From Bubalus kerabau (taxonomy: Eukaryota; Chordata; Mammalia; Artiodactyla; Bovidae): DNA of 64,000 nt. The DNA lies in the NCBI RefSeq assembly GCF_029407905.1, contig NW_026577903.1:1116001-1180000 (forward strand). Direction: 5' to 3'. Below are positions 11,652 through 21,984 of the stretch, in pieces; the first letter of the stretch is position 1, and every line of letters begins with the position of its first letter. Position numbers and translations under genes: made by a program. The notes under the pieces were generated by a model. That model did no database searches. It had not been told where the DNA came from and was given only the letters and a program-made list of their open reading frames with translations.

Positions 11652-12877
11652 GAACATTCTTGGCTCCTATAGAGACAACTCTGTGTGTAAAGCTACACTC
11701 CCAACATTGGGGAACAGGGATCTTGGTTCTCTCCGTGGGGTGCTGATGCTTTGTTGCAAAGCACCTGCTTGAGAATCCGTCCTCTTAGGCTTCCCTCGCC
11801 TTGACAGAAGTCTCATTGCTGTAGCCCTTGGCAGTTTCAAAGAAGAAGACCCTTACACTTCATAAACTAGGAACTTGTCCTAGTTTGAATGGAAAGGCAA
11901 TAGCTGAGCTGAGGCCAATAAGGAGCCAGTCCCCTCTGACACATTCCCGAAGCCTGCTCCTTCATGGAATATAACTCTAGAATCTTGGAATGTCTTTGCA
12001 AGGCTGGCAAAGGGCAGTCAGATACCAGCACCCTGCCTCTGGAATTACCGACTTCTGAGCAGATCTGGAGGTCTCCTTTAGGAGAAGCTAACCCATTCCT
12101 TCCAAATAGAGGCTTCAAAACACAGGCAGGTTGGCGGCCTTTCGTGCCCGAAGGAGGCTTGCTTTTCTCTCCTCCTATGAACTCCAGTTCCCAGCCTCTG
12201 GGAAAAGCGTATCTTGAAGATATTTTCTCAGGGGTTGTTTCCACGGAGCTGGGGCCGAGCCCGGGGCCCAAAGGCACAGGGGAAGGCAAGACCACATGGA
12301 CAGGTCTATGCTCTGTAGCAGACCTCTAGTGAACCTCATCTCTCAGGAGCATTCTTGGCTCCTATAGAGACACCTCTGTGTGTGAAGCTGCGTACCTAAC
12401 ATAGGGGCACAGAGAGCCTGATTCTCTCTGTTCATTTTGACGCTGTCGTTCAGAAAACAGCTTGAGAATCCATAAAATGCTCTCCCTTACCACTGAGAGA
12501 ATTCTCACTGCTGTAGCCCTTGGCACTTTGTAGAAATCTGCACCCAAACGCTTTTCCAAGTAGGCCTGGGTGCTAGCTCGGATGAACAGGCAATGGCGGA
12601 GCTCAGGCCAGTAAGGCAACAGTCAGGTTTCACTCATTCTGGCAGCCTGCTCCTCCAGGGACTGTAAGGCCTCTTTTACTCTTCAGGAGATTCGCTTGCC
12701 TTACTTCATGTGAACAGCATTTCCCAGCCTCGGCGAAGCGGTTCCTGGAGATCTTTTCTCAGGGACAGTTTCCCCGGAGGTGTGGCGGACCTCGAGGTCC
12801 CAACTCACAGGGGAAGGCAAAACCACATGGACAGGTCTATGCTCTGTAGGAGAGGTTTAGTGAACCTAATCTCTCAG
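11652..12877. repeat. INS-like dimer present in copy 1, absent from copy 2
   Basis: A 1,226-bp dimer with its internal anchor at 12,347. Copy 2 follows copy-1 sequence near 11,600 and then switches to sequence matching about 12,850 onward, so exactly one dimer is missing there. Both ends contain AGAGACAACTCTGTGTGT, which could have mediated unequal exchange. Confidence 0.85.
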
Positions 12878-13576
12878 GAACATTCTTGGCTCCTATAGAG
12901 ACAACTCTGTGTGTGAAGCTACACTCCCAACATTGGTGCACAGGGAGCTTGATTCTCTCCGTGGGGTGCTGATGCTTTGTGGCAAAGCACCTGCTTGAGA
13001 ATCCATCCTCTTAGGCTTCCCTCACCTTGACAGAGGTCTCATTGCTGTAGCCCTTGGCAGTTTGCAAAGAAGAAGACCCTTACCCTTCATAAAGTAGGGC
13101 CTTGTCCTAGTTTGAATGGAAAGGCAATAGCTGAGCTGAGGTCAATAAGGAGCCAGTCCCGTCTGACACATTCCCGAAGCCTGCTCCTTCATGGAAAATA
13201 ACTCTAGAATCTAGGAATATCTTTGCAAGGCTAGCAAAGGGCAGTCAGGAACCAGTACCCTGCCTCTGGAATTACCGACTTCTGAGCAGATCTGGAGGTC
13301 TCCTTTAGGAGAAGCTAACCCATTCCTTCCAAATAGAGGCTTCAAAACACAGGCAGGTGGGCTGCATTTTTGTTCCCGATGGAGGCGTGCTTTTCTCTCC
13401 TCCTACGAACCCCGGTTCCCAGACTCTGGGAAAAGTGGATCTTGAAGATATTTTCTCAGGGGTTGTTCCCACGGAGCTGGGGCCGAGCCTGGAGACCCAA
13501 AGGCACAGGGGAAGGCAAGACCACATGGACAAGCCTTTGCTCTTTAGTATAGCTCTAATGAACCTCACCCTGTCAG
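12878..13576. repeat. INS-like long half-unit
   Basis: A 699-bp long-type half-unit, the last regular one before the diverged right edge. Confidence 0.75.
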
Positions 13577-13903
13577 GATCTTTCTTGATTCCTACGGAGA
13601 CACACCTGTGTGTGAAGCTGCGGCTACAGAGAGCCTGATTCCCTCCGTTTACCGCTGAGTCTGCATTGCCAAGCAACAGCTTGGGAACGCAGCCTGGGGC
13701 ACTTCCCTTCCCTCGGACAGAGCTCTCCTTGCGGTAGGCCTTGGTAGTTTGCATACAATGGGGCCCTAAGCCCTCTGCAAGTTGGCCTGGCTCCTAGGTC
13801 CAAAGGGCAGGCCAGAGCGGAGCTGAGGCTGTCAGGTTCCAGACACATCTCCCATACTCCTACATCCTGCTCCTACCCGGGCGTGAACGCTAGAAGCTGG
13901 GAA
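13577..13903. repeat. INS-like array, diverged right-edge fragment
   Basis: This fragment retains a recognisable half-unit pattern (AGCAACAGCTTGGGAACGC, GGAGCTGAGGCTGTC, CGCTAGAAGCTGGGAA) but is heavily diverged. It breaks off after the GAA at 13,903, where CpG-rich sequence starts abruptly. Confidence 0.75.
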
Positions 13904-14334
13904 GGTACCTGGACCGTGCAGGGGCGGGGCGAACGCGGGCGGCGTGGGGCGGGAGTCGGCTTCTGGCGGGGGTGGGGGCGGGCTTCCCAGTTGTGCTCTC
14001 AGAGGTGGACACTGAGGCTGAAAACTCGCCAGGAGCGCACCCGGGACTGGGTAAACTCGGGCTGCGGGGGTCGAGATTCAGATGGCTTTGGGTGGGGGTC
14101 GGTCCCAGTTGTGCTCCCGGGGTCGCCACTGCGGCTGGGAACACGCAGGGAGCACGGCAGGGGCGGGGCTAACCCTGGCGGAGCGGGGCGGGGTCGGCTC
14201 ACGGGGGGGATGGGGAGGGGTTCCCAGTTGCGCTCTTGGGGGTTGCAACTGCGGCTGGGAACGCCCATTTCGTCCGCTCCTGGGTCCCCAAGGATCGCCA
14301 TCCCGTGGGTGCAGCGGAGGGCTGCGGACCACAG
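13904..14334. repeat. CpG-rich minisatellite head, unit 1
   Basis: Three tandem ~118-bp repeats are marked by CCCAGTTGTGCTCTC-type anchors at about 13,987, 14,104 and 14,223. They are separated by GGGGCGGGG and GGCGGGGGT blocks that resemble GC boxes. The segment ends in ACCACAG followed by GTAAGG, a strong match to a splice donor. CpG density is far higher than in the rest of the unit. Promoter activity is inference only. Confidence 0.75.
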
Positions 14335-14812
14335 GTAAGGGAACTGGGACTGCGTGGAGCAGGGAACCAAGTATTCCGCCATCTGTTGGCACATTCTCGG
14401 AGCTCCCCAACCTGGCGGTCGCAGAAAGGCCTTGCCTTTGGGGTCAAGGCCTTTACCGCTCCACCCCTCTGCTGAAAAATCTCAGAGTCTGCGCGGTTTT
14501 TCCAAGCAGCCTAGTGTCCGCTGGAAGTCCAAGGGACAGAACACTGAACTCTGGCCGGCTGGCCCATCCCTGCTTCTGGCACTTTGTAAGCCAGCGGGCC
14601 CTTGAGCACCTGCTGGGATGGGAAAGGGAAGGGTCCATGGATTGCACCCTAGAAACTTAGTAGGGTGCATGGATTTCAAACCCTGGTGGCCGCCCAGGCA
14701 GCAAAGAAGGGGGGAGGGCACCTTGCTGCCCTTTCATGGCAGAATCTGTGGTTGTCCAGCTGCGTGGGCCTTTTCATGAGGACCCTGTGCAATAAAAGTT
14801 TGGTGTTTTGGA
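14335..14812. other. Single-copy segment of unit 1 ending in a polyadenylation signal
   Basis: This shows no internal tandem repeat. It contains GGCGGTCGCAGAAAGGCC and GCCCAGGCAGCAAAGAAG and ends with TGTGCAATAAAAGTTTGG. The equivalent is found in every complex unit. Its open frames are not conserved between units, so I call no gene. Confidence 0.6.
14791..14796 (+). promoter_or_regulatory. AATAAA, unit 1 copy 1
   Basis: Canonical polyadenylation hexamer followed by a GT/T-rich stretch (AGTTTGGTGTTTTGG). It is conserved in all five units seen. Confidence 0.55.
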
Positions 14813-16348
14813 ACTGAATAATTAGAACGTGTAAAAGCTTTAAATTATGTGGTGGTGTAATTAAAAAACAAAACAAAACCAAGCTCCAAGTGTTTTGCAA
14901 ATGGAGGTTTAAATATTGAAGGACTGTATTCCTTGCACTGTGGCATTCTATCAAGAAGTGTGCAGGATTTTTTTTTCTTAAGAAAAGTGTTCGAAGTGAG
15001 GGAAACAGGAAACCCAGAGGTGCCCCTGTATTTTGGGGAAGGCCTTAGGAGGTCACTTGGAAATGCTGCTGGTTGTGCGGGAGGGGGGCAGATGGGCTGT
15101 GCAGGCTTGTCCTTTGCATGGATGTTCTTGTGTGTGGAAACCCAGCTCGGAGCCATCTCCTGATGTGTAAGAATTTCGCAGACAAACCTTGAGCTAAGCA
15201 ATGCATTTTTTCCTAAGAAAATGTTTGTCTTAAGCGATGTAAATATCCTATGTATTTCCGCTAGACTCTGGCTTCAGGTCGGTTCCCCCAAAAGGCTCAG
15301 AAGCGATTTGAACAAAACAGCATGTTTTCCTCCTAGCTTGTTCTCCTTATCTATGTTAAGGAAATGATATATTTGCCTGCAATACTGCCTTTCTTCAAGA
15401 TTCATGTCAATCAAGTTTTGGCCCGGGATGACTCACCTGCTGCCAATATTATCTCAATGCATGTCGTGGGGGAGGGGCCTGGTGCCATTCCCTGAAACAG
15501 TTCCTTTCTTTCCTTAGCTGACTGCTAGTGCCTGTAGAATATCTGGCTAAAGACCAGCAGGGGGTACTCTTACTACCCCCCCACCCCGCCTCGAGTCTAA
15601 GTCAGCAGCTTTCTCTATCTCTTTAGTACTTTAATAACACTTGATGACACAAAAGCTCTGAGCGATCAAATCATATCAAATCTTCATTTCAGATTGAAGA
15701 TGCATTCCATGGTATTGCCATCTTAAGTCTTTCCATCGTTATGGAATATCTGTCCATGTATTCAGGATAGTTTTCAGCCAGGGTGTATAATTTCCAGTGT
15801 GCCAGTCTTGTCATCCTCGTTACATCCATGGCAAAGTGTTTTATTCATGTTGATATTATTGAAAGGGAATTTTTTAAAATTCCTTTTCAGATTATTATCT
15901 GCTAATGTATACAGATAAAACTGTGTAATCATTCATTTTTATCAGTTTGGACAGCTTGATAGTTGTCTTTAATTTCTTTACTTTCTGACACTTTAAGATT
16001 ATCCTGGGACACATATGTAATGCCTCACCCCTAAATTCAGACATGTGTTCAAAGAACTTCTGTCCTTTTATTTTTTTATTTATTTATTCTTTAACATTGA
16101 AATCGTTTTGACTATGCTGGGTGTTTGTTGCTAGATGGAAGTAGCTAGGACCTCTGGACTGCAGTCTCTCATCTCTTGCTGACCTCTTGTTGACCTCTGC
16201 AGAATCCTGGTAGGTGGGAGCTTGTTAGTTCCTTGTTCCTTATCAGAACCTCCTGTGGTAAGTGTTTTTCTCTTCTCTGTTGCCTGGTAAGGGTGGGTGG
16301 TCATGGGCATCCCAAAGTTGGCTAGAAGTCAATTATTTAGGCAGGCTT
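14813..16348. other. AT-richer body of complex unit 1, no gene seen
   Basis: Diffuse sequence with an (AAAAC)n tract at about 14,863, a poly-T run near 14,970 and a TTTATT-rich stretch near 16,068. It is repeated in unit 2 (about 19,300-20,818) and in copy 2. I see no open frame that survives in all copies. Confidence 0.6.
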
Positions 16349-16360
16349 GTGCACAGATAT

Positions 16361-16633
16361 GGGAGAAGGCAATGGCACCCCACTCCTGGAAAATCCCAAG
16401 GATGGAGGAGCCTGGTAGGCTGCAGTCCATGGGGTGGCTAAGAGTCGGACACCACTGAGTGACTTCATTTTCACTTTTCACTTTCATGCATAGGAGGAGG
16501 AAATGGCAACCCACTCCAGTGTTCTTGCCTAGAGAACCCCAGGGACTGCGGGGCCTGGTGGGCTGCCATCTATGGCGTGGCACAGGGTCGGCCTCAACTG
16601 AACCACTTAGCAGCTGCAGCAGCAGCAGCAGCA
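16361..16633 (+). mobile_element. Bov-A2 SINE, unit 1 copy 1
   Basis: Two Bov-A monomers joined by TTTTCACTTTCATGCAT and ending in a (CAG)n tail, the standard Bov-A2 plan. It is flanked by GTGCACAGATAT (16,349-16,360) and GTGCATAGATAT (16,634-16,645), near-identical 12-bp target duplications. The first monomer lacks 12 bp (AGTACTCTTGCG) that the unit-2 element has. Bov-A2 is restricted to ruminants. Confidence 0.92.
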
Positions 16634-16645
16634 GTGCATAGATAT

Positions 16646-17349
16646 CAAAGGGGATGAGAACAGTCAGGTAGGATCACATATGTCATCGTGAAACAATACT
16701 TCTCTTAGCCAAAGCTAACGAAAGATTTCTGTTCTAGGTCAACCTAGAAGAGATCACTTAAGAGGTAAAGAAACTTAAACTCCATTAGCAAAGGCAGTTC
16801 AACATCTCAAGAAAACTTGTGCTAGGCACAAAACTCTTTTCTGGGGGCCTACTTTCCCTACAACCTCCTTATCCCATTCTGTACCCATTCCTTTGCTTCT
16901 CCCGTCCTGAAAATGCCACCTCTAAGACAGAACTACTTCGTTTTCCTTCTTAAAGTGTGATTGCATTCCATACATTCTTGTAATAACAAGTCATACATTT
17001 CCCTTCAGCAACCAAGAACTGACTCTTATATTGGCATTTGATAGATTGGTGAGCATACCTATCAGTGATAATAGTGCCCACCCCGCTTCCTGCAAGAACA
17101 GAACAAAACAAAACAAAACAAAAAAATTGCTTTCTTACATTTAATATGTTCGGATGGTGCCAGTCACTATTCATGCAGAGTCAAAAATCTCTTTTGTTTC
17201 TGTGTAAAAGGGAGGTCCTTTCAAGTCGTGAATGTTTCAGAAGTTTCATTTATTTGGAAGTGACCTAGCTATTCAATACACTGTCGTCACTTAGTTTAGC
17301 ACCAGGATAGAAACTCAGGTAACCAAAACACCTGGAGGAACGATTGTAA
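16646..17349. other. Inter-SINE segment of complex unit 1, no gene seen
   Basis: AT-rich sequence with an (AAAAC)n tract at 17,101-17,126. Nothing coding is recognised. Confidence 0.6.
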
Positions 17350-17529
17350 GTTCAGTTCAGTTCAGTTGCTCAGTCGAGTCTGACTCTTTGTGACCCCGTG
17401 GCCTGCAGGACGCCAGGCTTCCGTGTCCATCACCAACTCCAGGGGCTTGCTCAAACTCATGTCCATCGAGTCAGTGATGCCATCCAACCATCTTATCCTC
17501 TGTCATCCCCTTCTCCTCTGCCTTCAATC
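17350..17529 (+). mobile_element. Bov-tA SINE, 3'-truncated, unit 1 copy 1
   Basis: Begins with the GTTCAGTTCAGTTCAGTTGC start typical of Bov-tA (tRNA-derived head fused to Bov-A sequence) and runs through CCATCGAGTCAGTGATGCC to CTCTGCCTTCAATC. It then breaks off into unrelated sequence. About 180 bp survives. Confidence 0.88.
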
Positions 17530-18294
17530 AAGACTATGAGAGGCAGATATCTTAGAGTATAATTATTGTTAAGAGTTTATCTAAAAGCTCATATCACATT
17601 TACATATTTTACATTGGTTGTTGCTGTTTCCAGGTACTTTCTTGCTGACAAGCTTGTGACACATATAACAATAGAGCAATTTTTACCTCAGAAGAAACCT
17701 AGGCACTATGAACATGTTGTGCTTAATGTTGTTGACTCTTAGACATGTCTATAGTGGAGGAGCAAAACCAAAAATACTAGATATTTAATATTGACTAGTT
17801 CCCAGTTCACGGGACTCTGACATTCATTTAGGTCAATGTTTTCTTGTATTTCCAGCAGTTTGATTTGGAAGGGCTGCCTTGTCTTGAGACCATTGAAATC
17901 AGAACTCAGAACTTGAGCAATATTATCAAAAAACACAAGGCTCACACTGACATATACCTTAATCCAGACAGACAGACAAGACATCTTCCAGTTTTCCGCC
18001 TGAGATTTAAAATATTTCTTTGAGCCGTTTTCCTGGGAAGTGGGGGGGGGGAGTGGGGGTGGCAGCGAGGCAGGCTTGGGTAACAAGCTAATTGTTGGTC
18101 ATTGCATATGCAAAGAACCAGCTTTTCGGGTTCCAAGGAAAAAAGCTTCCTTGGTACCCAATTTTGTTTGGATCTATAGACTCTCATGGCCCTCCTAGGT
18201 CAGGACATCTTTCCTTTCTGTAGTCCTCGTTTGAACCCTAAATCATAGACAGCTTGGATTGTCTCTGTGGGGTGGATGTATTGTCCTCGTGTTT
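17530..18294. other. AT-rich tail of complex unit 1, no gene seen
   Basis: Includes a G-rich run near 18,042 and ends before the next CpG-rich head. It is repeated at about 21,985-22,744 and 59,777-60,540. No conserved open frame is seen. Confidence 0.6.
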
Positions 18295-18817
18295 GACCTG
18301 GCGGCAGTAGCGAGGTCCGAGAGCCTCTCCTGGAATCGGGCGTGGGGACAGGGCTCACCAGGAGCCCCTGGTGGAAGTGGGCAAAGCGCCGGGAGCGCGC
18401 CAGGGGCGGGGCGATCCCAGGCGGCGCGGGTCGGGGTTCCGGTCGGGAGGGGGTGGGGGGTGGTAACAGTTGTGCTCTCGGGGGTCCCCACTGCAGCTGG
18501 AAACGCGCTGGGAGTGCGGCAGGGGCGGGGTGAACCCTGGTGGCGTGGGGCGGGGTTCGGCTCCTGGCGGGGGTGGGGGAGGGCTTCCCAGTTGTGCTCT
18601 CGGTGGTGGCCACTGAGGCTAGAAACGCGCCGGGAGCGCACCCGGGGCGGGGTAAACCTGGGCTGCGCGGGTCGAGATTTAGATGGCTGTGGGTGGGGGT
18701 TCGGTCCCAGTTGTGCTCTCCGGGGTTGCCACTGCGGCTAGGAACGCCCATTTCCTATGCTAATGTGTCCCCAAGGATCCACATCTAGTGGGTGCAGCGG
18801 AGGGCTGCGGGCCACAG
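18295..18817. repeat. CpG-rich minisatellite head, unit 2
   Basis: Repeat anchors lie at about 18,464, 18,588 and 18,708, preceded by ~150 bp of GC-rich lead sequence that unit 1 lacks. The donor-like site has changed to GTCAGA (18,818-18,823). Confidence 0.75.
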
Positions 18818-19271
18818 GTCAGAGAACTGGGATTGCTTGGAGCAGGGAACCACGTATTCCGCCCTCTGTTGGCACATTCTCGGAGCTCCCCAACCTGGCG
18901 GTTGCAGAAAGGCCTCGCCCTTGGTGTCAAGGCCTTTACCGCTCCACCCCTTTGCTGAAAAATCTCAGTCTGCACGGTTTTCCCAAGCAGCCTAGTGTCC
19001 GCTGGAAGTCCAAGGGACAGAACCCTGAACTCTGGCCGGCTGGCCCAGCCCTGCTTCTGGCACTTTGTAGGCCAGCGGGCCCTGGAGCACCTGCTAGGAT
19101 GAGAAAGGGAAGGGTCCGCGAATTGCACCCTAGAAAGTTAGTAGGGTGCATGGATTTCAAACCCTGGTGGCCGCCCAGGCAGCAAAGAAGTGGGGAGGGC
19201 ACCTTGCTGCCCTTTCATGGCAGAATCTGTGGCTGTCCTGATGCGTGGGCCTTTTCATGGGGACCTTGTGC

Positions 19272-19277
19272 AATAAA
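19272..19277 (+). promoter_or_regulatory. AATAAA, unit 2 copy 1
   Basis: Same position relative to the CpG-rich head as in unit 1. Followed by AGTTTGGTGTTTTGG. Confidence 0.55.
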
Positions 19278-20830
19278 AGTTTGGTGTTTTGGTACTGAAT
19301 AATTAGAAATTGTAAAAAGTTTAAATTATGTGGTGGTGTAATTAAAAAACAAAACAAAACAAAACCAAGCCCCAAGTGTTTGGCACAGGGAGGTTTAAGT
19401 ATTGAAGGCCTGTTTTCCTTGCACTGCGGCATTCTATCAAGAAGTGTGCAGGATTTTTTTTTTTTTAAGAAAAGTGTTCGAAGAGCTTGAAACAGGAAAC
19501 CCAGAGGTGCCCCTGTATTCTGGGGAAGGCCTTAGGAGGTCACTTGGAAATGCTGCTGGCTGTGGGGGAGGGGGGCAGATGGGCTGTGCAGGCTTGTCCT
19601 TTGCATTCATGTTCTTGTGTGTAGAAACCCAGCTCGGAGCCATCTACTGATGTGTAAGAATTTTGCAGACAAACCTTGAGCTAAGCAATGCATTTGTTCC
19701 TGAGGAAATGTTTGTCTTAAGCGATGTAAATATCCTATGTATATCTGCTGGACTCTGGCTTCAGGTCGGTTCCCCCAATAGGCTCAGAAGCGACTTGAAC
19801 AAAACAGTATGTTTTCCTCATACCTTGTTCTCCTAATCTATGTTAAGGAAATGATATATTTGCCTGGAATACTGCCTTTCTTCAAGATTCATGTCAATCA
19901 GTTTTTGGCCCAGGATGACTCACCTGCTGCCAATGTGACCTCAAGGCATGTCGTGGGGGAGGGGCCTGGTGCCATTCCCTGAGACAGTGCCTTTCTTTCC
20001 TTAGCTGACTGCTAGTGCCTGTAGAATATCTGGCTAGAGACCAGCAGGGCGTACACCCCGCCTCAAGTCTAAGTCAGCAGCTTTCTCTATCTCATTTATA
20101 CTTTAATAACAATTGATGACACAAAAGCTCTGAGCGATCAAATCATATCAAATCTTCATTTCAGATTGAAGATGCATTCCATGGTATTGCCATCTTAAGT
20201 CTTTCCATTGTTATGGAATATCTGTCCATGTATTCAGGATAGTTTTCAGCCAGGGTGTATAATTTCCAGTGTGCCAGTCTTGTCATCCTCGTTACATCCA
20301 TGGCAAAGTGTTGTATTCATGTTGACATTATTGAAAGGGAATTTTTTTTAATTCCTTTTCAGATTATTATCTGCTAATATATACAGAAAAAACTGTGTAA
20401 TCTTTCGTTTTTATCAGTTCGGACAGCTTGATAGTTGTCTTTAAATTCTTTCCTTTCTCATACTTTAAGATTTTCCGGGCACCGTACATGTACTGCCTCA
20501 CCCGTAATCTCAGTCATGTGTTCAAAGGACTTCTGTCCTTTATTTGTTTACTTATTTTTTGCAACATTGAATTCGTTTTGACTATGCTGGGTCTCTGCTG
20601 CAAGATGGAAGTTGCTAGGACCTCTGGACTGCAGTCTTCCATCTCTTACTGACCTCTTGTTGACCTCTGCAGAATCCTGGTTGGCGGGAGCTTGTTAGTT
20701 CCTTGTTCCTTACCAGGACCTCCTGTGGTAAGTGTTTTTCTCTTCTCTGTTGCCTGGTAAGGGTGGATGGTCATTGGCATCCCAAAGCTAGCTAGAAGTC
20801 AATTATTTAGGCAGGCTTGTGCATAGATAT

Positions 20831-21125
20831 GGGAGAAGGCAATGGCACCCCACTCCAGTACTCTTGCGTGGAAAATCCCATGGATGGAGGAGCCTGGTAG
20901 GCTGCAGTCCATGGGGTGGTTAAGAGTCGGACACCACTGAGCGACTTCACGTTCACTTTTCACTTTCATGCATGGGAGGAGGAAATGGCAACCCACTCCA
21001 GTGTTCTTGCCTAGAGAACCCCAGGGACTGCGGGGCCTGGTGGGCTGCCGTCTATGGGGTCGCACAGAGTCAGACACGACTGAAACGACTTAGCAGCAGC
21101 GGCGGCGGCAGCAGCAGCAGAAGCA
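20831..21125 (+). mobile_element. Bov-A2 SINE, unit 2 copy 1
   Basis: Full two-monomer element with an intact CACTCCAGTACTCTTGCG start. The tail is a mixed GGC/CAG run. Left target duplication is GTGCATAGATAT; the right one has decayed to GGCATCGATAT. It occupies the same site as the unit-1 element, so the SINE inserted before the 4.45-kb unit duplicated. Confidence 0.92.
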
Positions 21126-21805
21126 AGGCATCGATATCAAAAGGGCTGCAAACAGTCAGGAAGGATCACATATGTCACCGTGAAACACTACTTCTCCACT
21201 TAGCCAAAGCTAACCAAAGATTTCTGTTCTAGGTCAACCTAGAAGAGATCACTTAAGAGGTAAAGAAACTTAAACTCCATTAGCAAAGGCAGTTCGACAT
21301 CTCAAGAAAACTTGTGCTGGGCACAGAACTCTTTTCTGGGGGTCCACTTTCCCTACAACCTCCTTATCCCATTCTGTACCCATTCCTTTGCTTCTCCCAT
21401 CCTGAAACGGCCACCTGTAAGACAGAACTACTTCGTTTTCCTTCCTCAAGTGCCATTGCATTCCACATACTTTCTTGATATAACAAGTCATACATTTCCC
21501 TTCAGCAACCAAGAACTGACTTTTATATTGGCATTGGCTATAGCCCGCCCCCCTCCCCCCACCCCCAAGAACAGAACAAAACAAAACAAAACAATTGCTT
21601 TCTTACATTTAACATGTCAGGATGGTGCCAGACACTATTCATGGAGAGTCAAAAATCTCTTTTGTTTCTGTGTAAAAGGGAGGTCCTTTCAAGTCGTGAA
21701 TGTTTCAGAACTTTCATTTATTTGGAAATGACCTAGCTATTCAATACACTGTCGTCACAAGGATAGAAACTCGGGTAACCAAAACACCTGGAGAAACGTT
21801 TGTTA

Positions 21806-21984
21806 GTTCAGTTCAGTTCAGTTGCTCAGTCGTGTCTGACTCTTTGGGACCCCGTGGCCTGAAGGACGCCAGGCTTCCGTGTCTGTCACCAGCTCCAGGG
21901 GCTTGCTCAAACTCATGTCCATCGAGTCAGTGATGCCATCCAACCATCGTACCCTTGTCATCCCCTTCTCCTCTGCCTTCAATC
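21806..21984 (+). mobile_element. Bov-tA SINE, 3'-truncated, unit 2 copy 1
   Basis: Same breakpoints as the unit-1 element, so it too predates unit duplication. Confidence 0.88.

Larger units (their letters stand above)
2397..13903. repeat. INS-711-like tandem array, copy 1
   Basis: The array is built from two related half-units. Each ends in a segment reading approximately GAACATTCTTGGCTCCTAT, and anchors of this motif lie at 3131, 3666, 4362, 6201, 6899, 7432, 8129, 8662, 9361, 9893, 10589, 11121, 11652, 12347, 12878 and 13577. Once the LTR is discounted, spacings alternate ~533 (short) and ~697 (long), giving a 1,226-1,231-bp dimer. The size fits the ~1.2-kb insert reported in bovine satellite 1.711b (from memory, not checked). 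Long half-units have ~165 extra bp containing GGCAAAGGGCAGTCAGGA. Short open frames in it shift and break from unit to unit, so I treat it as non-coding. Confidence 0.85.
13904..18294. repeat. Complex SINE-bearing satellite, unit 1 of copy 1 (head truncated)
   Basis: In order it holds a CpG-rich minisatellite, a ~470-bp segment ending in AATAAA, a (AAAAC)n tract near 14,865, AT-richer sequence, a Bov-A2 SINE, a second (AAAAC)n tract near 17,101, a Bov-tA fragment, and ~760 bp of AT-rich sequence. It lacks about 100 bp of the head present in units 2 and 3. The plan (a long satellite unit with embedded SINEs) recalls bovine satellite 1.709, but the ~4.45-kb period is longer than the ~3.8 kb I remember for 1.709, so I leave the family open. 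Confidence 0.75.

Noticed and set aside
2397..13903. A CRISPR-like array or a retroviral LTR array
   Set aside because: Repeat units are 0.5-1.2 kb with no short repeat-spacer pattern. Apart from the real solo LTR, the units lack TG...CA ends with target duplications.
13883..14660. Open frames over the CpG-rich minisatellite (for example 14,082-14,660 and 22,923-23,660)
   Set aside because: They are not conserved in frame between units or between large copies and follow the minisatellite repeat. No recognised domain.
16329..16583. Open frames within the Bov-A2 elements
   Set aside because: They are translations of SINE sequence.
16608..16633. CAG-repeat expansion
   Set aside because: It is the normal (CAG)n tail of Bov-A2, short and similar in all copies.
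17350..17529. tRNA gene at the start of the Bov-tA element
   Set aside because: It is the decayed tRNA-derived head of a SINE. There is no intact cloverleaf or clear A and B boxes.
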